In this document: positions 36,131 through 43,494 of the stretch, piece by piece
Layout: the number at the start of each line of letters is the position of its first letter
Numbering within the stretch: position 1 is the first letter of the stretch
Assembly: GCF_014197145.1 (NCBI RefSeq)
Contig: NZ_JACIEZ010000009.1
Span: 113,347 to 177,346 of the forward strand
Length of the DNA stretch: 64,000 nt
Direction: 5' to 3'
Origin: Gellertiella hungarica
Lineage (GTDB): Bacteria; Pseudomonadota; Alphaproteobacteria; Rhizobiales; Rhizobiaceae
Made by a program: the position numbers and the translations under genes
The notes under the pieces: generated by a model
The model's input: the letters and a program-made list of their open reading frames with translations, nothing else
Told to the model about the DNA's origin: nothing
The model's database searches: none

Positions 36131-37444
36131 ATGGCATTCTGGTCGAACTGGTTCGGCGGCGCAAAACCGCCGGCCGCCTCTCCGCGCGCGTCGTTCCAGG
36201 ATGCGGGTGGCGGGATCGTCATCACCACGGCGCAGCAGCTGGAAGAGGCGCTGCGCTCGGGAACGGTGACCGCCTCGGGGGCTGCGGTGACGCCCGACAG
36301 CGCCATGCGGGTGGCGGCCGTCTATGCCTGCGTGCGCATCATCTCGGGCGCTGTGGCGACGCTGCCCTTGCACATCAAGCGCCGGGTGGATGAGCGCACC
36401 CGGCAGGATGCGTCCGACACGCCGATCTGGAAGGTGCTGCGACGACGCCCGAACCGCTGGCAGACGCCATCGCAGTTCCGGCGCATGCTGCAGGCGCATC
36501 TCTTATTGCGCGGCAATGCCTATGCTATGATCGTGCGCTCGCGGAGATTGGTGCAGGAACTGATCCCGCTGCACCCCGATCGCGTCGAGGTGAAGCAAGG
36601 CGACGACCTCCGGCTGGAATATTCGTATACCCGCCAGGATGGCCGGCGCATCCGGTTGGCTCAGACGGAGGTGTTCCATCTGGTTGGCCTGACCCTCGAC
36701 GGCGTCCATGGTGTGTCGGCAATCTCTTACGCTCGCGAGACCATCGGGCTGTCGCTGGCCATGGAAGATCATGGCGCGGCCACCTTCCGCAATGGCGCGC
36801 GTGTCAGCGGGGTGCTGAAGCATCCGAACAAGCTCGGGCCCGAGGCCGTCGCCAATCTCAAGGCCGGGCTCGAAGAGTTCCGCTCTGGCGGCGAGCAGGA
36901 GGGAAAGAACCTGATCCTCGAAGAGGGCATGGACTATGCCCGCATCGCCATGACGGCCGAGGATGCGCAATGGCTGGAGGCCCGCAAGTTCAGCCGCACT
37001 GACATCGCCATGTTCTTCGGCGTGCCGCCGCACATGATCGGCGACACGGAAAAGAGCACGTCCTGGGGCACCGGCATCGAGCAGCAGTCGATCGGCTTCG
37101 TCGCCTATACGCTCGAAGACCATCTGACCATGTGGGAAGAGGCGATCAACCGCGACCTGATCGGCGCGGAAGAGCAGCTTTATGCCCGCTTCAACCGGGC
37201 GGCTCTGGTCAAGGGCGACATCAAGGCGCGCTGGGAGGCTTACGTCAAAGGCCTGCAATGGGGCGTCTACAGCCCCAACGAAATCCGCGCGCTCGAAGAC
37301 CAGAACCCGCGTGATGGCGGTGATGTCTTCTATCCACCGCCGAACACGGCAGGCGTGCCGGCAGATGAGGATCGTGATCGCCATGAAAATAATGGCGGCA
37401 GCGATGGTGATGTTGACCCCGATGATGGGGACGCAAGCAGATGA
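36131..37444 (+). CDS. HK97-type portal protein
   Basis: A 437-residue phage_portal family protein. Signatures are AAVYACVRIISGAVATLPLH near residue 58 and FGVPPHMIGDTEKSTSWGTG around residue 300. It forms the dodecameric ring at the capsid vertex through which DNA enters. The polar Asp/Asn-rich tail is typical. It is followed by a 4-bp overlap with a small membrane-protein gene. Confidence 0.95.
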   Translation: MAFWSNWFGGAKPPAASPRASFQDAGGGIVITTAQQLEEALRSGTVTASGAAVTPDSAMRVAAVYACVRIISGAVATLPLHIKRRVDERTRQDASDTPIWKVLRRRPNRWQTPSQFRRMLQAHLLLRGNAYAMIVRSRRLVQELIPLHPDRVEVKQGDDLRLEYSYTRQDGRRIRLAQTEVFHLVGLTLDGVHGVSAISYARETIGLSLAMEDHGAATFRNGARVSGVLKHPNKLGPEAVANLKAGLEEFRSGGEQEGKNLILEEGMDYARIAMTAEDAQWLEARKFSRTDIAMFFGVPPHMIGDTEKSTSWGTGIEQQSIGFVAYTLEDHLTMWEEAINRDLIGAEEQLYARFNRAALVKGDIKARWEAYVKGLQWGVYSPNEIRALEDQNPRDGGDVFYPPPNTAGVPADEDRDRHENNGGSDGDVDPDDGDASR

Positions 37445-37599
37445 GCCTTTTGGATAGTTTGAAACTGGCCGCGACGATGGTGGTCATGGGCGTTGTCAGC
37501 GTCGCGGTCATCAACCCCGCCTTCCACTTCGGCACATTCATCGCCGGCATCACGCTTGGCGGATACTTTTTCCTGTTGGCGCTGGAGAACGTTCGATGA
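37441..37599 (+). CDS. Small two-helix membrane protein in the head operon
   Basis: A 52-residue protein (MSLLDSLKLAATMVVMGVVS) with two hydrophobic segments, at about 9-24 and 32-46. It overlaps both the portal stop and the protease start by 4 bp, which argues strongly that it is translated. Function unknown; small membrane proteins also lie at this position in some siphophage head operons. Confidence 0.75.
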   Translation: MSLLDSLKLAATMVVMGVVSVAVINPAFHFGTFIAGITLGGYFFLLALENVR

Positions 37600-38447
37600 G
37601 CCTTCGCAAATTGCCCGAGGCGCGAACGTTCCCTCGGCCGCAGAACTACCAGTGGGATGCGCCGAGCGGCGTGCTGACGAAATGGGCCGAGCATCCGCTT
37701 GCCGCTGTGCCCCGTGCTGATGCCGACACCACCATTTCCATCCTCGACGTCATCGGGGAGGATTATTGGTCAGGCACCGGCGTCACGGCAAACCGCATCT
37801 CGGCCGCACTGCGCTCGATCGGCAGCCAGGACATCACCGTCCGCATCAACTCGCCGGGCGGCGACATGTTCGAGGGGATCGCGATCTACAATCTCCTGCG
37901 GGCCCATCGAGCGAAGGTCACGGTCGAGGTGCTGGGCTGGGCGGCTTCCGCTGCTTCCATCATCGCCATGGCCGGTGACGACATCCGCATGGGGCTCGGC
38001 TCCTTCATGATGGTGCACAATGCCTGGGGCATGGTGATCGGCAATCGCCATGACATGCGCGAGGCCGCCATCGTGTTCGAGCAGTTCGATGCGGCCATCG
38101 CTGACATCTACGAGGTCCGCACCGGCATGAAGCGCTCCGATATCGAGCAGCTGATGGATGCGGAAACCTTCATGACGGCGGCACAGGCTGTCGAATACGG
38201 CTTTGCCGATGTCGTCGACGATGCCCAAATCCATCCAGAGACCAATGCGTCCGCGCCGATCCGCCCCGAAATCCAAGCCAGGCGCCGCATCGATGCCGCC
38301 CTGGCGAAACAGGGCGTCTCGCGCACGGAGCGGCGCAAGATGTTCAACCAGATTGCCGGCATGCACGACGCTGCCGACACGGCCACGCATGACGCTGGCT
38401 TCCATGCAGCCGCCATTCAGCGGCTGATCGACACCATTAGATCATAG
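37596..38447 (+). CDS. ClpP-like head maturation protease
   Basis: A 283-residue S14/ClpP-type prohead protease. INSPGGDMFEG begins the fold, the nucleophile is probably Ser 118 in GWAASAAS, and His 141 is in VHNAWG. It cleaves scaffold or capsid N-termini during head maturation. The last 60 residues form a basic, helical tail that may act as scaffold. It precedes the major capsid gene by 10 bp. Confidence 0.93.
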   Translation: MSLRKLPEARTFPRPQNYQWDAPSGVLTKWAEHPLAAVPRADADTTISILDVIGEDYWSGTGVTANRISAALRSIGSQDITVRINSPGGDMFEGIAIYNLLRAHRAKVTVEVLGWAASAASIIAMAGDDIRMGLGSFMMVHNAWGMVIGNRHDMREAAIVFEQFDAAIADIYEVRTGMKRSDIEQLMDAETFMTAAQAVEYGFADVVDDAQIHPETNASAPIRPEIQARRRIDAALAKQGVSRTERRKMFNQIAGMHDAADTATHDAGFHAAAIQRLIDTIRS

Positions 38448-38457
38448 GAGACCCGAG

Positions 38458-39744
38458 ATGGGTATCGAACTGAACCCCGGTGGCCGCGGGCCAGTCCGGG
38501 GTATCCTCGGCGTGCGCGCCGATTCCGGCAGCGCCACCAAGATCCTCGCCGAACTCCAGAGGACCTTCGAGGACTTCAAGGTCGAACGCGACAAGGAGCT
38601 GGCCGACATCAAGGCCGGCATGGCCGACGTGGTGCAGACCGAAAAGGTCGATCGCATCAATGCCGAGATCACCGCCCTGCAAAAGGCGCTCGACGAAACC
38701 AACGCCATGCTGGCAGCGGTGAAGGTCGGTGGTGTCGGCGGGACGACCGATCCGGACAAGGCCGAGCATGCACAGGCCTTCGACCGCTTCTTCCGCCGCG
38801 GCGTCGATGCCGGCCTGCGTGATCTCGAGGTCAGGGCCAAGCTGACCACGCAGTCCGACCCCGACGGTGGCTATCTGGTGCCGGAAGAAACCGAAGCTGG
38901 CATTGACCGCGTGCTTGGTACGGTGTCGACCATCCGCTCGCTTGCCCGCACCATCTCGATCTCGACCAGTACCTACAAGAAGCTGGTCAATATGGGCGGG
39001 GCGACGTCGGGCTGGGTCGGTGAGGAGCAGGATCGTCCCGGCACCGCCACGCCGACCTTGCGTGAAATCGCCATCAATACCGGCGAGATCTACGCCATGC
39101 CGGGCGCCACGCAGACCTCGCTCGACGATGCCCGCATCGATCTGGCGGCATGGCTGGCCGACGAGGTGTCGATCGAGTTCGCCGAGCAGGAAGGGGCAGC
39201 CTTTGCCAATGGCGATGGCATCAACAAGCCGCGCGGCATTCTTGCCTACGACACGGTGGCCAATGCCTCCCATGCATGGGGCAAGCTCGGTTTTATTGCC
39301 TCGGGGAAAGCGGATGGCTTCCTGGCTGCCACCGCTTCGGTCAGCCCGGCCGATGCGCTGATCGATCTCTATTATGCGCTCAAGTCCGGTTACCGGAACG
39401 GGGCGTCGTGGCTGATGTCGGATGCGACCATGAACACAGTGCGCAAGTTCAAGGACGCGGAAGGAGCTTACATCTGGGCGCCACCGTCGGGTGCTGCAGA
39501 AGTCGCGACCATCCTCGGCAAGCCGGTCTACACCGACGACAACATGCCGGCGGTGGCGGCGAACGCCTTTCCCGTCGCCTTCGGGGACTTCGGCCGCGCC
39601 TATCTGATCGTCGACCGCATCGGCATCCGCGTCCTGCGCGATCCCTACACCGCCAAGCCGAACGTGTTGTTCTACACCACCAAGCGGGTCGGCGGCGGCG
39701 TGGTCAACTTCGAGGCGCTCAAGCTGCTGAAGGTCAGCACCTGA
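38458..39744 (+). CDS. Major capsid protein (HK97 family)
   Basis: A 428-residue HK97-fold capsid protein. An N-terminal coiled-coil delta domain (about 20-90, FEDFKVERDKELADIKAGM) is removed by the protease. The mature part starts near LTTQSDPDGGYLVPEETE, and FANGDGINKPRGIL and WLMSDATMNTVRKFKD are family-typical. It is the key evidence that the element builds its own capsid. Confidence 0.96.
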   Translation: MGIELNPGGRGPVRGILGVRADSGSATKILAELQRTFEDFKVERDKELADIKAGMADVVQTEKVDRINAEITALQKALDETNAMLAAVKVGGVGGTTDPDKAEHAQAFDRFFRRGVDAGLRDLEVRAKLTTQSDPDGGYLVPEETEAGIDRVLGTVSTIRSLARTISISTSTYKKLVNMGGATSGWVGEEQDRPGTATPTLREIAINTGEIYAMPGATQTSLDDARIDLAAWLADEVSIEFAEQEGAAFANGDGINKPRGILAYDTVANASHAWGKLGFIASGKADGFLAATASVSPADALIDLYYALKSGYRNGASWLMSDATMNTVRKFKDAEGAYIWAPPSGAAEVATILGKPVYTDDNMPAVAANAFPVAFGDFGRAYLIVDRIGIRVLRDPYTAKPNVLFYTTKRVGGGVVNFEALKLLKVST

Positions 39745-39751
39745 TCCACAT

Positions 39752-39779
39752 GACGGGCGGCTCCGGCTGCCCGTCTCTT
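39752..39779 (+). terminator. Hairpin after the capsid gene
   Basis: GACGGGC (39752-39758) and GCCCGTC (39769-39775) flank a 10-base centre and are followed by TCTTC. The position just after the capsid stop suggests partial termination or mRNA 3'-end protection, giving extra capsid over connector proteins. Confidence 0.5.
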
Positions 39780-39811
39780 CACAATTCCCATTCATCGAAA
39801 GGACTCCTGTC

Positions 39812-40198
39812 ATGAAGGACGGTATCTCCGGCCTCAGCCTGGTTGCGTCTCTGGTTCCGGCCGTGGTCACGGCCACCACCAAGGGCAGCCATGCCGATCT
39901 GCAGGGCTTCAACTCCGCAACCCTGATCATCAACACCGGCGCGATTGCCGGCGATGGCCTCTTTGTCGTCGCCATCCAGGAGAGCAACACGACCACGGAT
40001 GGCGATTTTGCCGATGTGGCGGTCGGCGATCTGCTTGGAACCCTGCCGGCAGAGCTTGCGGCCAACACGGTCTACAAGCGGGGCTACAAGGGCACGAAGC
40101 GCTATATCCGCGCCGTCATCACCAAGACCTCCGGCACGTCGATCGCCGCGGGTGCGATCTTTGCGCTCGGCCATCCCCACGACGCGCCGGTCGCCTGA
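39812..40198 (+). CDS. Candidate head decoration or minor head protein
   Basis: A 128-residue beta-rich protein with Ala/Thr/Gly-rich sequence (SATLIINTGAIAGDGLFVVA, then RYIRAVITKTSGTS). A protein of this size lies between capsid and connector genes in many HK97-like head operons. The decoration role is inferred from position and composition. Confidence 0.7.
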   Translation: MKDGISGLSLVASLVPAVVTATTKGSHADLQGFNSATLIINTGAIAGDGLFVVAIQESNTTTDGDFADVAVGDLLGTLPAELAANTVYKRGYKGTKRYIRAVITKTSGTSIAAGAIFALGHPHDAPVA

Positions 40199-40209
40199 TC
40201 GGTCAGAGC

Positions 40210-40242
40210 GGCCAGACAGTCGGCAGCGCCGAGATTCTGGCC
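40210..40242. other. Intergenic hairpin before the connector gene
   Basis: GGCCAGA (40210-40216) and TCTGGCC (40236-40242) enclose a loop that contains a CGGC/GCCG sub-stem. A run of eight C follows and there is no T run. Possibly an mRNA-processing or stability element between capsid-level and connector-level expression. Confidence 0.45.
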
Positions 40243-40275
40243 CCCCCCGTTCATCAACCTGTTTGGAAGACAGCC

Positions 40276-40845
40276 ATGCTCGCTCCCGTCCGCACGGTTG
40301 CGCCCGCGACCATGCCGGTGTCGCTGGCCGAGGCCAAAGCCCATCTGCGCGTCGATCACGATGACCAGGACGATCTGATCAGCGCCCAGATCAGGGCGGC
40401 GACCGCTTGGCTCGACGGCTGGTCCGGCATTCTCGGGCGTGCACTCGTCACCCAAACCTGGCGGCAGGAGTTTGGCCGCTTTGCCGTCCACCTGCCATTG
40501 CCGCTGGCGCCGGTGACCGCGATAGACAGCATCAGCTACTTCGACGGCGACAATGTGCAGCAGACATTGGACACCGGCGTCTACGATCTGTTTGCCGACG
40601 CGCGCGGTGCCTATGTCACCCGGCGGTCAGGCCAATCCTGGCCGGCTACCTTCCGTCGCGCGGATGCCGTCTCGATCATCTTCACCGCCGGCTATGGCGC
40701 GGCGGCCGACGTGCCGGAGCCCATCCGTCAGGCCATCCTGCTCATCGTCCAGCGCCTGTTCGATGGTGCAGACACCAGCATTGATGCCGGCATCGAGCAC
40801 ACCGTCCATGCCCTGATCGCACCCTATCGCAGAAGCCCGATCTGA
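40276..40845 (+). CDS. Head-tail connector protein (gp6-like)
   Basis: A 189-residue Phage_connect_1/gp6-like adaptor. The N-terminus PVSLAEAKAHLRVDHDDQDDLISAQI and the later WRQEFGRFAVHLPL are diagnostic. It forms the ring beneath the portal that completes the head. It overlaps the head-closure gene by one base. Confidence 0.92.
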   Translation: MLAPVRTVAPATMPVSLAEAKAHLRVDHDDQDDLISAQIRAATAWLDGWSGILGRALVTQTWRQEFGRFAVHLPLPLAPVTAIDSISYFDGDNVQQTLDTGVYDLFADARGAYVTRRSGQSWPATFRRADAVSIIFTAGYGAAADVPEPIRQAILLIVQRLFDGADTSIDAGIEHTVHALIAPYRRSPI

Positions 40846-41192
40846 TGGCCAGGATCACCGCCAATGCCCTGCGCGACCGCGTCCGCCTCGAAAAGCGCGA
40901 GGAGATCGATGATGGCTATGGCAACACCTATGGCCAGTGGGTGCCACAGTTCGAGCGTGACGCCTGCATCCTGCCCTCCAAGGGCGGCGAGACGGTCATT
41001 GCGTCGCGCCTGCAGGAAATCCAGCCGGCCCTGATCATCGTGCGCTTCGATGCCGAAACGGCAACCATCACCGCCGCCTGGCGCCTGATCGATGCCCGTT
41101 CCGGCATGATCTACAACATCCGCACCGCCGCCGACATGGAGCGCCGCCGCCGCTTCATCACCATGCTGTGCGAGGCCGGTGTCGCGACCTGA
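40845..41192 (+). CDS. Phage head closure protein
   Basis: A 115-residue head-closure (SPP1 gp16/HK97 gp7-like) protein: LRDRVRLEKREEIDDGYGNT followed by a beta-barrel segment. It seals the filled head and offers the docking face for a tail. In ordinary siphophages the next genes would be a gp10-like protein, a terminator and the major tail protein; none follows here. Confidence 0.9.
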   Translation: MARITANALRDRVRLEKREEIDDGYGNTYGQWVPQFERDACILPSKGGETVIASRLQEIQPALIIVRFDAETATITAAWRLIDARSGMIYNIRTAADMERRRRFITMLCEAGVAT

Positions 41193-41244
41193 GCGGCCAC
41201 CGGCAAAGCCGCGAGCCAAAACCAGACTCTCCGGGAGAACCGCT

Positions 41245-41529
41245 ATGACGCCGCCGCAAGCGAACGAGCAGTTCCGCATGTCAGAGACCGAGTTCGAGGT
41301 GCTGCTGGCACGCGCAGCCGAAACAGGCGCGCGACGCGCCCTGCAAGAGGTCGGGCTCGGAACGGACGCCGCGGAGGACATCCGCGACCTCCGATCGCTG
41401 CTGGCCGGGTTCCGGCTGGCCAAACGCACCGCGGTGCAGACCACCGTCCGCATCATCACCACTGGCGTCCTGCTCGCCCTCATGGCGGGCATCGCCATCA
41501 AGCTCAAGATCTTCGGTCCGTCGCCATAA
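41245..41529 (+). CDS. DUF6127-type membrane protein, possible holin
   Basis: A 94-residue protein with a polar N-terminal part (SETEFEVLLARAAETGARRAL) and one C-terminal membrane helix (TGVLLALMAGIAIKLKIFG). CGGGAGA precedes ATG 41245. Its position before a cell-wall peptidase and spanins fits a holin or pinholin role, but the family has no proven function. Confidence 0.75.
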   Translation: MTPPQANEQFRMSETEFEVLLARAAETGARRALQEVGLGTDAAEDIRDLRSLLAGFRLAKRTAVQTTVRIITTGVLLALMAGIAIKLKIFGPSP

Positions 41530-41556
41530 GCCTCGGCCACGTCCGAAAGTCCCACC

Positions 41557-41586
41557 GCCCGCCCTCGTCGAGGAGCGGGCTTTTTT
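41557..41586 (+). terminator. Intrinsic terminator between DUF6127 and lysis genes
   Basis: GCCCGC (41557-41562) pairs with GCGGGC (41575-41580), extended by an inner CCTCG/CGAGG stem, and is followed by TTTTTT. It ends the head operon 28 bp after the DUF6127 stop, so the peptidase gene 18 bp further on is read by read-through, antitermination or a separate promoter. Confidence 0.85.
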
Positions 41587-41603
41587 GTGCCTGGAGACCT
41601 GCG

Positions 41604-42278
41604 ATGACGACTATGACTTACAAACATTGGCGCGACGTGCCGGAGCACACCTGGCGCTGGCCGAACTTCAGCCCGGCCGAAATCGCCTGCCGGGGTACCG
41701 GCAAGCTGCTGATCAACGAGCCCGCGCTCGACAAGCTGCAGGCGCTGCGCGACCGGCTGGGCAAGCCGCTGATCGTCCGCTCGGCCTATCGCAGCCCCGA
41801 GCACAACCGCGCCGTCGGTGGCGCCACGAGGTCGAAGCACATGGACGGCGCCGCCTTTGACATCGCCATGGCGAACCACGACCCCATGACCTTCGAGGCC
41901 GCGGCGCGCGAGGTCGGGTTCCTCGGCTTCGGCTTCTATCCGCGCTCGGGGTTCATCCATGTGGACCTCGGCCCCGCACGCCAGTGGGGCGAGCGGTTCC
42001 CGGTCCGAGCGACCGCATTCGCAGCCGAGGCGCCGCCCGCCCGCGAGGTGCTGGCCGAAAGCCGCACCATGAAGGGCGGCGGCGCGGCGGGTGTCGCGAC
42101 GCTCGGCGTGGCCGGGGTGGAAGTGGCCCAGCAGGTGCTGGCGGAGACGCAAAGCGCCGTCCTACCGCTGGTCCCGCATCTCGACACCCTGCGCTGGGTA
42201 TTCATCGCCGTGGCGCTCGCGGGCGTCGCCGTGACGATCTACGCCCGCATCGACGACTGGAAGCGGGGGCGTCGATGA
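41604..42278 (+). CDS. M15 D,D-peptidase endolysin with C-terminal membrane segment
   Basis: A 224-residue peptidase_M15-type protein. Metal ligands are His 79, Asp 86 and His 119 with Asp 121 (SAYRSPEHNRA, SKHMDGAAFDIAM, GFIHVDLG). It should cut peptidoglycan cross-links or stems. The last 60 residues include a hydrophobic helix (WVFIAVALAGVAVTIYA), so the enzyme is probably membrane-tethered. It overlaps the spanin gene by 4 bp. Confidence 0.9.
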   Translation: MTTMTYKHWRDVPEHTWRWPNFSPAEIACRGTGKLLINEPALDKLQALRDRLGKPLIVRSAYRSPEHNRAVGGATRSKHMDGAAFDIAMANHDPMTFEAAAREVGFLGFGFYPRSGFIHVDLGPARQWGERFPVRATAFAAEAPPAREVLAESRTMKGGGAAGVATLGVAGVEVAQQVLAETQSAVLPLVPHLDTLRWVFIAVALAGVAVTIYARIDDWKRGRR

Positions 42279-42532
42279 TCGTCGCTCCGTTCACCGGGAT
42301 CGCTGCCAGCCCCTGGGTACGGACAGCCCTGCGCTACGGCACCATCGCACTCGCGGTCTGCCTGTTCCTGCTCACACTCCGGCGCTCCGGCGAGCGAGCG
42401 GGACGCCTCGCCGAACGCCTCGAAACCTCGGAGAAGACCAATGACGTCCAACGCCAGATGCTCGATGCGGCGGCTCGCCGTCCTCGTGATCGCAGCGATC
42501 TCGCTGACCGGCTGCGCGACGGGCGGTTCTGA
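42275..42532 (+). CDS. Rz-like inner-membrane spanin
   Basis: An 85-residue protein with one N-terminal transmembrane helix (about 20-38, YGTIALAVCLFLLTL) and a charged helical tail (RSGERAGRLAERLETSEKTN). This is the layout of an i-spanin that spans the periplasm and pairs with the lipoprotein encoded in the overlapping frame downstream. The assignment rests on topology and the nested partner rather than sequence similarity. Confidence 0.75.
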   Translation: MIVAPFTGIAASPWVRTALRYGTIALAVCLFLLTLRRSGERAGRLAERLETSEKTNDVQRQMLDAAARRPRDRSDLADRLRDGRF

Positions 42533-42701
42533 ACCCCGAATCCCCACCATCTGCCCACCCGTTGTCGAGTATAGCCGCGAGTTCCAGGCGCGCGCAGCCG
42601 ACGAGCTCGATCTGCTGCCGGATGGGTCGGCAATCGCCGAAATGCTCGCCGACTACAGCGTCATGCGGGATCAGGCGCGAGCGTGCTTGGCTCGGCCATG
42701 A
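42441..42701 (+). CDS. Rz1-like outer-membrane spanin lipoprotein
   Basis: An 86-residue lipoprotein. The signal sequence MRRLAVLVIAAISLTGCATG has a lipobox with Cys at about residue 25, and a Pro-containing mature part (PRIPTICPPVV) follows. It begins inside the Rz-like gene in another frame, the classic Rz/Rz1 nesting. GGAGA precedes its ATG. Together the pair would fuse the inner and outer membranes at the end of lysis. It is the last plus-strand gene before the defence block. Confidence 0.82.
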   Translation: MTSNARCSMRRLAVLVIAAISLTGCATGGSEPRIPTICPPVVEYSREFQARAADELDLLPDGSAIAEMLADYSVMRDQARACLARP

Positions 42702-42729
42702 TCCTCTGTCGAGGGACTCGGATGAGCGT

Positions 42730-43494
42730 TTAAGGCTCAAACACCGCGCCCCAAGACGTCGCCGCCGCTGCAGCGGCGGCTGCGGCCTGAATCTGAGCAC
42801 GCCGTGTGCGATCCAAGTCGTCGGACAACGAATTGTTCGAGTTCGCCGGGTCACGAACACTGCCGGTCAGAATATTATCTCGAATGTAACAAAGGCTGGC
42901 TTGAACCTGACTTCCTAGATCTTCAAACCGAGTTCCCTTGCAGCCTTCAATGGTCATGAGTTCAAGCAGGAACGATTTTTTGAAAGGGACATTTCTCCGC
43001 TCGCGCCAGAGCTTCATGAGCCGGATCACGTCGCGCCGTCCGCTGCTCCGGACAGTATCGATGTGCGTCTTCAGGCTCGTTTTTAATGTCGTTCCGGTGT
43101 CGGTGCGATGAAGGTTGGCTTCAAAGAATTGAGAATCAAGTGCCCGTCCGGGAACAACATCAATGTGAAAACCTCCCTGAAATGGCAACTCCCAGGACAC
43201 GGTCTTTTCGTTCACGTAGGCCCAGTGCCTCTTAAGAACGTTGCCAACAGCATCGTAAATTCCCTTAATGGTATAGTTAACCGTATTCGGCCAATACATG
43301 ACGATATCGAGGTCGTAGCGCTGGCGGATAATCGTTTTCTTCCCGAACGACCCTGCATAATAAAATCGAGGGCCACCCTCGAGAACTGAGAGTTTCTGCT
43401 GAATATCGTCGCGAAGTCCGCGCAGGGCGCTTAACTCCGCCTCGGAAAGATCCTGCTCAGCAAGGAGCCTCCTGAGGTATTGTTCTGCGCTCAT
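42730..43494 (-). CDS. CBASS CD-NTase (cGAS/DncV-like nucleotidyltransferase)
   Basis: A 254-residue polymerase-beta-fold cyclase. GSFGK is at 48-52, the metal-binding DLD at 61-63 (Asp 61 and 63), and the third carboxylate is Asp 112 in FHIDVVPG; an OAS1-C-like helical part follows. It should sense phage infection and make a cyclic oligonucleotide that activates the SAVED effector encoded just upstream, whose stop overlaps its ATG by 4 bp. The C-terminus has an alanine run (coded by a 20-bp palindrome at 42,761-42,780) and ends SWGAVFEP. The clade and product cannot be decided by eye. Confidence 0.9.
   Translation of the reverse strand: MSAEQYLRRLLAEQDLSEAELSALRGLRDDIQQKLSVLEGGPRFYYAGSFGKKTIIRQRYDLDIVMYWPNTVNYTIKGIYDAVGNVLKRHWAYVNEKTVSWELPFQGGFHIDVVPGRALDSQFFEANLHRTDTGTTLKTSLKTHIDTVRSSGRRDVIRLMKLWRERRNVPFKKSFLLELMTIEGCKGTRFEDLGSQVQASLCYIRDNILTGSVRDPANSNNSLSDDLDRTRRAQIQAAAAAAAAATSWGAVFEP

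Noticed and set aside
40241..40248. Run of eight C as a phase-variation tract
   Set aside because: It is intergenic, well ahead of the connector start and outside any coding frame; no gene would be switched by slippage.
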